Origin: Saccoglossus kowalevskii
Taxonomy: Eukaryota > Hemichordata > Enteropneusta > Harrimaniidae
DNA length: 27,385 bases
NCBI RefSeq assembly: GCF_000003605.2
Contig: NW_003143833.1
Span: 34,954-62,338, forward strand
Reading direction: 5' to 3'
Numbering within the stretch: position 1 is the first letter of the stretch; every line of letters starts with the position of its first letter. This document shows positions 1-10,104 of the stretch, piece by piece. Under the pieces are notes generated by a model. The model was not told where the DNA came from. It was given only the letters and a program-made list of their open reading frames with translations, and did not search any database. Both the position numbers and the translations under genes were made by a program.

Positions 1-2517
1 ATCTATTTAGTGCCTGAGCTTAGATCATTGTGAAAACAATATATCATATGGCAACATAATGATTGAAAATTGTGACTGGTGAGTGTTCTCACAGCATACT
101 TGGATCAATTTTGATCATTGGCTTAAACATTTCTAAATACAATACTGCCCCAAAATTATTCACATATGCCATGGTCCCAAAACACTCAGCAGTGAGCATA
201 AGTTCAAGACATAACAACAAGTGTAGTGAAGTGAATGCTATAGATAACATGATGTGTATATATTGGAGAGAGTATCAACAAATATATATACCCTTAATGG
301 TGCACTTCAAATTTATGAACATGCCATTATGTTTGTCATTTCACAATTCATGTGAAAAGAGACAGCTCATTCATGATAAAGCATCTTTAGTTGTTAATGG
401 CAATAATAAGGTAATGGTTTTCTGGCAATGGATGCAGAACAGTTTAATTTTGAATAGTGTACAATGTTTTAAGTCATTTAGAGCAATGGCAAGACACTTG
501 TTGTATGTTGCACCATCTTGAATCATACTCAACTAGCTTGTGAAATAATAACTTACTGCTCACAGTTCAGACACTTCCACATTTTATGTTTATGTCAGTT
601 TAATTAGTAAATCAATTCAGTGTTCGACTGTGTTTGTTTGCCAGGCATTGTCATATTACTAAGTGCAGGGACAATGGCCAAAGGCTACTCATGATGCAAG
701 TTCTTTAGATGACATGTGTATCACACTTTCGATCTATGCACAGCATTATTCTGTTTGTTGTTTCATAAATTAATTTATGCAAAGTAATCTGGCTTATTCA
801 CAACAAAACATCTTCAGAAAAATTGATTAATGATAAGACAATTGTTTTCAATTGTTGACAAGGGACTACAAATAGTTTAAATATGTCCATGGCATCTTCT
901 TGATTTAAGCTCAACTTAAGAATATAGTTGAGGATGAGCAACATTTTGTAATGAAATGTCCAGCTTACAGTCACCATAGGGACAAATTATTCCTGACTGC
1001 ACAAAATAAAATTCCAAATTTTGATAAAGAAAATAGTCAGAATAAATTCATTTTGATTATGGCAAACCATACTCTAGCACCAGCCTTAGCTGTCTTCTTA
1101 AAAAACAGCTATGGAACAAAACAGCAACAACTATCAGTGTATTAGGCCACATTTTGTGTTCATTCTATATTCTATACAAAAACCCTCTGAAGGTTTTTTA
1201 GTAGTGTAATAAAGTTATTATTATATTCTGTATTCACCATTGGCTGCAAATTGTATTTTGTTGTTTTTGACTTGTTTTATTTTTTTTTTTTTAGAAAAGT
1301 TTTTATTTTTTGTTTTCTTTTTTAGATTGTAGTTTTTTTTTTTATTTCTTTCTGTAAGACCCTTTTTATCCTTTCCTAAGGATTTTATGCGTCTAATAAA
1401 AAAATATAGTAAAATATAGTAAGAATGAGCTAATATAATAACTCAACATCAGCAATTCACACACTTTGACGTTATATGGTTACATTATTATTAGTGAATC
1501 AATAAACTGCTCAGCTATGCTAACTTTAAAAATTATAGGGACATCTACAACCCCAGCAGAGTTTGGGAGATCATATAACAAGAACATTGAGTGCAATAGA
1601 ATTGCAGCTCATCAAAGAGAAGAAGAGGTAGCTCATATGAACTCAAAATTCAAATATTGAATCATGAACCAAATGAGGTACCACTACATGTTAGATGAGC
1701 TGTCTACAAATATATCTTTTTTTTTTGCTGTACACCATGTATTTAATGAACTGTACATGTTTCTAACCATTTCCACCATTCACAGGTCACTTTTAGGCCC
1801 GAATTTACTTGCCGAGAGGTACCAAAGTGAAACACCCCCGGTACCGTGTATATGCATTGGGCCTATCATTTCAATTATGGCAGAGACAACATCGTTCATA
1901 AATTCATGCAATTTCTAGCTTGATGAAGGGGTACATGTCCTAATATTTATTTGGCACAGTAAAGAAATACTGCGACAGATTGATAGCCCACAAGGAAACA
2001 GAAAAATGGTATCCAAAATTATGCGACAAAAAGAACAACTGAACGGATCCAATGGAAATTGAAGAAACTTTTTAAAGACATCAAGTTTGCAAAAATTAAT
2101 TCTTCGTCAGGCTAAAGCTGCTGTAATTAGGTTTATCAACACAACCATTCAATCACTGCTCTTGAACTCTTTCAACTTGTATATTTGTGTTCATACATAC
2201 ATTCAGATCTATGAGCGTGACCTGAAAGATTGCCATGATTGAGTGCCACAATTTCTGTTTTAAGATTTATTCGGTATAATAATACAAATGTTCATCTCAA
2301 CAGCGGTATGTCCACCTCTGTTGGGGTGAATAATTGTATATACTAGTAATGTCACGATGTACTCTAGCTGGGGTTCATGCATGTAGTCCCGTGTCCGACC
2401 ATGTTTACTAAATTGTCAGTGGGTAGCAATTTATAACACAGATCAAAAACAGTTGTCTGTCACAAATAGTTAGCAAATTGTACTTGCAAGATAATGCATC
2501 ATAACAAGTAATAGAGG
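1..2517. other. Non-coding AT-rich stretch, no gene recognised
   Basis: I see no convincing exon on either strand. The longest open frames (for example 63-521) use a TTG start, have no recognisable motif and no splice context. A T-rich low-complexity tract lies at about 1265-1345. Small stem-loops are visible near 1178-1200 (AAAAACC paired with GGTTTTT) and 1365-1385 (ATCCTT paired with AAGGAT). If the minus-strand acidic exon at 2626-2754 is real, this stretch would be intron or further exons of that gene, but I could not find them. Confidence 0.55.
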
Positions 2518-2625
2518 CTATAGTTGGGATGAAGTGTCAGGTAAAACAAAACACAACACAAGTGGGAACAAGTTACATGCCATACAATGTATGACATATC
2601 CAAGATATACGAAATGAATATTTAC

Positions 2626-2754
2626 CTCCTCTTCTTCCCTTTCTTCGCCCTCTCCTTCTCCTTCTTCACCGTCTCCCTCTCCTTCCGGCTCATTTTCTGC
2701 CTCCTCACCACCTTCTTGTTCCTCGTCGTACTCTTGGTCAGAATAATCAGACAT
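2626..2754 (-). CDS. First coding exon of an acidic protein, possibly troponin T (partial)
   Basis: Forty-three codons starting with ATG at 2754 and ending in phase 0 at a good donor (GAG then GTAAAT; donor GT is minus-strand 2625-2624). The peptide begins MSDYSDQEYDEEQEGGEE and continues as an almost pure Glu/Gly run. Known of the family: troponin T, the tropomyosin-binding subunit of the striated-muscle thin filament, begins with MSD followed by a hypervariable, very acidic N-terminal tail; the start and composition fit. Inference: this is the start of a troponin T gene running leftward. No downstream exon was found in 1-2517, so either the next intron passes the window edge or the call is wrong. 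Alternatives are any other protein with an acidic N-terminus. The open frame past 2625 is taken as intron. Confidence 0.45.
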
Positions 2755-4000
2755 TCTATAGTCGATTCAGGTATTTTCTTCGATGTAGAGGTTTCGTACG
2801 ATTTGTTGTAATTCAAAATGGCGAATGTCGTCTAGGAGATGCGCAAAGGTGGTCGGGTAATTGGGGCTGTCCTCGTACAGAATTGATTTCCAACATTTCA
2901 AAAATGTTACTTTATATTTCATTCTGTACCATAACAGACGCTGAATGGAAGTAAATTTATATTATATTGTGTAATTTCTTAGAAATTAATGCATATTATG
3001 ATGATAATTATAGGTTCCACTGTAATTGGTATTATTGGTTGGTACGAGTGACATCGATCGCCTTTAGCAGCTCGTGAGTGTCTTCATTGAAAGCTAATTC
3101 AAATGTGGCCCAAGTAAGTAAGTTTTCGCCTTTCTTTGAACCTAATTTCTGTCGAAATGGATCAAGACTTTTATTGTCATACTTGTTGTTGTCATAGAGA
3201 ACTGTGACTTTAGTAGATGTTCGGAATTTTGGTTACTTTTATGATGTCTGCCCCGTTGTTCGACGTCGAAATTTAAATACCACCCAACTTTATAGCAGCA
3301 GTCATGTTGAAAAATGTTCTCATGGTTTCCTGTTAAAAAGCCGCGTTTTGGAATTTCAGCAGTTATTCGACCTTTATCATTGATGGCAATGAAATGGGGG
3401 ATTGTTGTTTATGTTCAGATGGTCTCCGAATCGTTAGAATGACGGTTTGTAATTCGACTCGTAGTGGAAATCGCTATTTTTTCACCTAAACATGACTTGG
3501 GAGAATTTAGAACGTAATCACCGATCGGACTTCGCTTGTTTTGGGCCAGTGTTCGATAGAATTTTCCCGCCGAATTATCGGTTATTCTCATTTTCTATGT
3601 CAACATGCATACCATCCCGTGTCATGGTTCGTAATTGTTGTTTTTCATCAAACTTGAGGAAATTGTCATAGTGTGCGCAGTTTGCAACTGTCCGATAGAA
3701 GCTCAGATTTAGATCAAACGCGTAAAATCTCATTACTGTAAGTAGCTGAAAATGAAACCAGCTTGGCATTTTCAGTGATCTATTTTTACCGATCATGCAT
3801 GCTGATTATTCACGTTTCAGTGTCACCGCCATTTGCACTGGTATTTAGGGTGTTATTCCATGTTTTTGTTATAGTGACATTGTAAATTACGTAAAGGTCC
3901 CAAAATGTGCAAAAGTACAGCTAACTACGTACGATGTGACCTCGGGTCACGCTTGTAAAGAAGTAACCTGGTTCGATGCCAACTTGCGTAGTTTGCATAT
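2640..4000. promoter_or_regulatory. CpG-rich probable promoter region between divergent genes
   Basis: CpG is clearly more frequent here than elsewhere: by eye 14 CpG in 3421-3600, while 4021-4560 has almost none. The stretch starts in the minus-strand acidic exon and ends about 5 kb before the castor start codon. It contains a CAAAATGGCG motif at about 2814-2823, like the YY1-type core-promoter element. It also has an everted GTGACC-TCG-GGTCAC pair at 3936-3950, with nuclear-receptor-like half sites. In a CpG-depleted animal genome such a patch usually marks an unmethylated promoter. That it serves the leftward acidic gene, castor or both is inference; no transcription start can be fixed from sequence alone. 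Confidence 0.5.
3060..3113 (+). other. Candidate 5' untranslated first exon of castor (donor only)
   Basis: The castor coding exon that begins at 8926 is preceded by a splice acceptor, so at least one upstream non-coding exon must exist. The best donor in the CpG-rich region is at 3114, GTAAGTA after CCCAA; another, GTGAGT, follows GCTC at 3074. The left boundary given is arbitrary because no transcription start is visible. Other first exons, including some in 3.2-4.0 kb or left of the window, are equally possible. Confidence 0.2.
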
Positions 4001-4061
4001 CAATGCACTCAACATATTTCTGTTTTTCAGTGTTTTGCTGTTTTTATTCCAAAGTCTTCCT

Positions 4062-4075
4062 GTTGCCATAGCAAC
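4062..4075. promoter_or_regulatory. RFX X-box-like palindrome
   Basis: GTTGCC-AT-AGCAAC fits the X-box consensus GTNRCC, 0-3 bases, RGYAAC in both halves. It lies at the right edge of the CpG-rich promoter-like region. Function is inferred from the motif only. Confidence 0.4.
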
Positions 4076-7000
4076 ATTTTATTGATCTGAAGAAAACAGT
4101 CATACAATGGAACAATAGACTCCTTCTCTACCTAGTAACCAAACCATCTAGAATAGAATGGCATTGCTTATTTTACAAAACTAGTAAAATACCATGGCAA
4201 CTAGATTGTAATAATATAATCTCAAATTAAATATTTGTCATGTATTGGAATTATTCATCAGGGTTGTGTATGATTATGTATGGTTACAGTAATCATTTTT
4301 TATAATTTTCTTGGTTATGTCTAAATTATCAAAAATGTTTTTGTACTTGTAATAATAATTGTAGCACATGTTTCATAGCACTTATTTGGAATATCTAGAA
4401 TGCAATTATGGACATGACCTTTGTTCTTTATTTAAAAGATTGTGGAATATTTAAATAGTTTGACTTGGCAAACAGGCACAAGAATAGTGTAAATTGGTGT
4501 CTTGTGTAGTTTAACAAGACTGACTGATTTTTGTATTCTTGGTCTGAGACATTCTATTGTTGCAACTTAGAGTTTGAAGTTTTTTTTGATATTTTTAATA
4601 CTTATATACAATTTTAATTATTTTATAATGAAAGACCTATTTGTCAGTTTATTTTGGTTTTGATATTTATTGTTGGAGACAGGAGCCCTATACAAATGTA
4701 ATTATTCCAGTGAATAGGGTTTACTATGTCTAATGTTTGGTGATTGTTGCATCGCCTTGGCAACCAAATAAAAGCAGATTTGAATGCTATGATTATATAC
4801 GCTAACCTTTAGCCATTTCTTTCTAACCACCATTTACTTTTCAAATCTTGGCTAATCTTGCTGTTTTTTTTATTAGTTAGTTTGTTGACCAGCCTTTAGT
4901 TTTTTTGAGATCAGCCTTGTGTTTAATAAATCGTAATTTTCTCTATGTGGAACACTGATTGAAATATTTCATAGCAATTTTGTCATAAACTTGTGACCCC
5001 ATTTAGCTGAATTATGGTTACAATCTTCTGTGCACAATTATAACATTGTAGCTTGTATGAGTGAGTAGTAATGTATTTTGCAGGCTGTTTTTTTTTTAGA
5101 TTTATTATTTTTAGATTGTTCAAGGTTGTGATTTAGAGGTTCTGGTAATGTGTTTTAAAACTTGCACTAAAAGAAATGCTTTTAAGCATTCCTAAATGCC
5201 AAATATGAAATGTAAAAATCTTGTATTTTAAATATGTTTTGGCTTGAATCAGATATTTACCAGTCACCTTTTGTAATCAACCACATGTACTTCAAGGCTT
5301 GAACTTCAGTATTCCAAGGGCACCCAATTTCAAGGCCATAACTTCTAGAAATGCTTTATATCAATTAAAATTGTGAAGTAAATATTTTGAAGGGTATTCA
5401 GGTAGGGCATCTATAGAATGGCCTTCATAAATTATGAGCCCTAGTACTTAACTACCTAGAGATGATACAGAAATCCAATAAAAAAAAGAAAAGATATTTG
5501 CCATGTGGTTGTGTTGACAATTAAATTATGTTCGGATTTTCATTTATTTTGCTTCAATGTGTTTGTTTTCTCTAGTATTTACTTCTTGTTATTTGTTGTG
5601 TTGTGTTCAGTAGTTTTTCTACCATTCGTCATCCCATTTTTGTTGTTGTTGAACATTGACACAACTTTTGTATTATGGTTCAAGACTTTTTGTGAAAACA
5701 GACTGCTTGTTTTTCTGTGACTGGCCTACCTATTACTAATACTCCTGATAATTTGAAATTAAAAATTCAATGGCTGATTGTCTTATACTTTTTGTTATGG
5801 TTTCTTATAAAATGACTTCACTTTTTAAAAAAACATATCAATTACAGGAATGATTTTTCTGATTCCATTCAATCTAACTTGCATAAGTTGTCAGCACCAT
5901 AAGTTTACTCACCAAATTTCAGTGCTATTTTTTCATATTATTTTTTTATTCTTAATTTAAATATTACTGAATTTATCATTGGCTTGATGTTTTTTCCCCC
6001 AATATTTTGGACAGAAAGGAGCTGACCATCAATAAAGTTGAGAATGTCATTTTGATATTATTAGTGTGTTAGTCACTATTGCCAGATTTACCAGCCAGCC
6101 TTTTGATGAAATATGCCTTGAATACTGGCAGACAGGCAGACAGCCTGTATAAATTAACTTTATCACCAACACAATTGGCATTATTGGTATGTAAAGGAGA
6201 ATGCAGTAACCCACATAAACAGGAAATGTTAAATAATATACAAGCTTTATTCTTTATTTTTCCTTAAAATGGCTGCATTTAGATATTTCTTGGTGGATGG
6301 AGATTGCTTAAAATGTTTTATTGGCAGCAACAGATTGATGTGAACAAGCAAATACTCTTCTATGCTAGAAGTCAATACAAAATTAACAACAATTATGCAT
6401 CATTTATATTGTGTGTGTTCTAAAGTTTGTCCTGATTTTTTTTTAATTTTTCAGTTACATAACAATTTGTAATAATCGATGTACTCAACACTCACAGATA
6501 ATTATCAGGACCAATCTGTATTCTGTATCTGTAAATTGTTTTGCACACACAAGTTGAAGAGGGTGGTGACAGTGATGGACATTTGTTATTCTGTGACTGT
6601 TTAGAAATGTTAGAAAATATTTCCTATATTGAGACATATTTACAAATTCTCACTAATTATTCACATAAGGGTAAGGTTTTGTACTACTGCTAGACCCCCT
6701 AGCAGGCACATTTAATCCCCTCACCAAGCATTCCAGTAGACTTCCTTCCTCTCAGCTGTACGCCACATTTTTTTTATGAAAATGTATTTTCTTATAAGTA
6801 TTAAGGTGGAGATGTCACCGTTTGTAATGTTTACATCAACAAATGTTTTTACAGCTATTCTTTCCAATTCACAACTGAAAGCATGTGTTAAAAGGGCGAT
6901 TATTTTTAACAAACTCTGATAATGAATCAATGAACTTGGATTAAGATTAATTTGTGTTTAGATAAGGTGTTAGAAACTAAGGGAGGGGGGTCTGTTATTT

Positions 7001-7602
7001 CTAAATTGTTTCAATTGATTAATTTGTTGCTTGTCAATTCTATTGTCATGCTTGCCAATTCTCTTGTCATGATGCTTGCCTCTGACTCCTTGCTACCAAA
7101 CAGATAGTATGAGGCATGAGTATGTTCTCACTAACAAGGTGCATTTCTGAAATGTCTTCACTTATTCCTTTGGGATATTATATTGTGGCTCAGGTACGGT
7201 AGCACACTTTCAATTCAAGTCTTGTATTCCCTTTGTTGTAACTTTGAAACCCTTATTGTATGTGAAGTTAAAATAATTCAAATGACCACTCTTATAGACT
7301 GTTGTAAAATGCTGGTAGTTTTAGGATCCTGGTAGTTGTCGTTTAAAATTAAATAGAGCTGCATAATGTATAGTAATAAATGATATAGGCAATTTTATAA
7401 TATATAAAATTATGGAATCCTTGACCCTGTGGATAATGGCAAGGTTTTCTTACGATTAAATTCTCCATCATTTTTGCTATCAAAAAAGCAATGTTAACAT
7501 GTTATTTCTATTATTTATATTCATGCTGGTTTTTTTTATAATTCCTGCTGCACCTTTTCAATGGCAACTGAAATAATGTTAAATTTTAGCTTTAATGCAT
7601 GC

Positions 7603-7656
7603 TGACGTCATTTTTGATTTTATCATTTTAATTTGAATACAGTTTTATATGCAAAT
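7603..7656. promoter_or_regulatory. CRE-like and octamer-like sites close together
   Basis: A perfect TGACGTCA (7603-7610), unusual in a CpG-poor intron, lies about 40 bases from a perfect POU octamer ATGCAAAT (7649-7656). They could form a small intronic enhancer, but chance cannot be excluded. Confidence 0.25.
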
Positions 7657-8925
7657 TGCCCTGATAAACTCCTGTCATTTTCATCACCAGCTTGGATTTA
7701 AAAAAAATTGAGATTCTAATTTTGATGTGCTCTATAAATAATGTCTGTAAATTTATAATAAAATATGAAACCCTTGTTTGATATCACATTCATGGCAGTT
7801 GGCCTAATTGCTATAGACTAAATTAGTTTTTGCTCAGTTTTGTACGGAATTTACCATAAATGGCCCCAAATTTTTAGCATTCTTTGTTCACTGTTCTGAT
7901 GAAATTTGGAATATTTCTCATGATCTTACAAATACCCACCATAATAATAATAATGTGACTTGTGAAATGTTTTCTAAATTGGTCACTTTCCTCAGTGTAT
8001 AATTTGTGGGTTTTTTCCCTGTTAATCAGCTCTTTTTTAAATAGGTTTTATAAAATCTTTAACCTAATTGGATTTGGTGATGATTAGTCAGGCCTGTTAT
8101 AAATCTGCTCATATTCTGAAACTGCTACAGTTATACTTTCTTATATTGATGTCACTAAAAAATATGACTTGTTTCCCTCAAGAGTATTTTTTGTTAATAC
8201 TGAGGGGAAATTTAAACCTAGTTTATTATGTTAGTTATAAATGCATGCTTGATTAGACTGTGTAAATGCTTCGATGCATGTATCATAAATGTAGAAATAT
8301 TCTAAGAATTGTACAAAAATATTGTGCAGTGTTGGCTCCCCTCTTACATATGTAACAAGTATTAAATTTGCTTGGTGTGGTTGCATTAGTTTGGAAAATA
8401 TTTGAAACAAACTAAGATTGCTGTGTGACCCTAAGGGTTGGTGTAACATTCCTACACTTCATCCATTGCCTTGTTGTTGCCTTGGAATTCAAATGTTATG
8501 TTTTATAAAATTTGAAAAGTCAAGTATTGTTGTGTGACTATTTCAATTAATTATACACTCTATTAACTATTATTTTTTTTAATTTTATATTTCTTTTTTT
8601 TTCTGTTATTCATCATAGAAAATATATACTAGTTAATTGTTTATGATTTAAGCCAATTTACACATCAGATGAATGGTCGGTGACTGCCATACAACCATTG
8701 TATTTTGTAAATGACCTAAACACATTTCTTTTTTTTTCATTGGAAACTAAGCAAAAAATAAAATTCAGTTAAAATATATGTACAGTAATCAGAGTTCTTC
8801 TGTGAAATGGTTTGTAATTAAATTTGTTCTTACACTCCATTGTTTGCTATTGTTATTTGCTTTGATGCATAGAAAACCAAAATGTTTACGTATTATACAA
8901 CTAACTGAAATTTATTTATTTGCAG

Positions 8926-10104
8926 AGCGTTACAGATATGAGAGGTGAGAGGTAGCAACATCCATGATGGCCAGTCCTACAATGTCAAAAAACAACAGAA
9001 CATCTTTTAAACTAGATGCTATATGTGAAAAATTAAAATGTAAAAATGACGACCCACTGAACACATCTGAACCAGCAATGGAGAACAACAAACCAGTACT
9101 CTCAGGACTAGAGGTAGAAGATGTAAAAAAATGCAATGAAGATAATATTGCCATAACAACTCCATCTTCGCATGTAGAAGAAATCAGTGAAGTTGCCATG
9201 GTAACATCTGAAGAAATTTGTAACAAATTATCTAAAATTGAGGGCAGTACAGGCAACTGTATTGCCATAGGAACCATTGAATCCAATGATGTACAAAACT
9301 CAGGAAGTGACATCAGCAGTATAAAATCTGAATCTTCCATTACTGGTTGTCATGGTAACATAGAAGAAAGTCAACAGAGTTTTCTTGAAATTGGAAATTC
9401 TGAGGATTCCAGTCAGGTGGAATTCACAGCAAGGGACTGGTCGGTGAATGATAGTAGAGTAGAACAGGAAGGGGACAATAGTATTTCTTATTCAGAAAGA
9501 GAAGATGAGAACGGTGTTCTTGATTTGTCCATGAATAATGCTGGGTCTGTTTCATCACTATCTAGTGCTTCCAAAGAAACTCAGGACAACAATAACATTC
9601 TTTATGATCCAAAAATGATCCAAGAATATGCTGAAACTAGTTTCTATGACGATGATTTATTAACTGAAACATTAAATAAGAGCACTGAAAATGACTTTGT
9701 GATAGGTTCAAATGTTTCTGATCGTTATGAAAGCAGTGATGAGGATGTGGATACTATGGAGAGGAGGTTGATAGTTAATGGTGATGATGATGAACAAGAG
9801 ATGATGGAGGAAGTGGAAATGAACAGCAGTCAGGCAGCAATGGAACTCAGTTTCTTGGGTAGTGAAGAACAGGAAGATACCGCGGAATACACAGAAAATA
9901 CATTTAATGGGGATGATTCTTGTAGTTTAGATGAATTGATGGAGTCAAATAATGAAAATATTGAACCTACATATTCATCAGATGCTTCCGTTATACGTGA
10001 CTATGCTTCAGATACTATGAAGGAATTGCTCTCACTCTATGGTTATGATGCAGAACCAGATAAAGATATCACAGAAGGTCTATCATTGGATAAATTCAGT
10101 TTAA
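8926..10104 (+). CDS. casz1: Castor coding exon 1 (5' UTR end and N-terminal region)
   Basis: The exon starts after the acceptor ending at 8925. An in-frame TGA at 8946-8948 lies before the ATG at 8964, so translation must start at 8964 (or at the ATG directly after it). It codes residues 1-380 plus one base (phase 1) and ends at donor GTGAGT (10105). Seen in order: the K-L-D-A-I-C-E-K-L motif at 16-24, matching the conserved start of vertebrate CASZ1 whose N-terminal region is reported to bind the NuRD repressor complex; a long acidic, Ser-rich low-complexity part; VLDLS at 185-189, close to the CtBP-binding PxDLS motif; and [12 protein letters not shown] at 345-356, matching RDYA-x3-M in vertebrates. 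The open frame runs on to 10313 but that part is intron, since exon 2 joins in frame with family-like sequence. Confidence 0.9.

Larger units (their letters stand above)
4001..8925 (+). other. Non-coding DNA, probable first intron of castor
   Basis: Nearly 5 kb of AT-rich, CpG-poor sequence with no exon I can support on either strand; frames such as 5505-5720 and 8068-8256 are short, hydrophobic or featureless. Visible sites include an RFX X-box-like palindrome at 4062-4075, a full cAMP-response-element-like TGACGTCA at 7603-7610, and a POU octamer ATGCAAAT at 7649-7656. It ends with the acceptor TTTATTTGCAG at 8915-8925. Confidence 0.5.

Noticed and set aside
63..521. 152-codon open frame at the left edge
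   Set aside because: Starts at TTG, has ordinary AT-rich composition, no motif and no splice or promoter context.
2587..2811. Plus-strand open frame rich in Phe/Leu/Ser
   Set aside because: Complement of the acidic minus-strand exon; hydrophobic composition follows from reading Glu-rich codons backwards.
3930..3985. tRNA-like T-arm (GGTTCGATGCC)
   Set aside because: No matching A box, no acceptor stem and no cloverleaf could be drawn.
8930..9340. Minus-strand open frame of 136 codons
   Set aside because: Lies opposite castor coding exon 1; Ser-rich shadow with no motif and no splice context.
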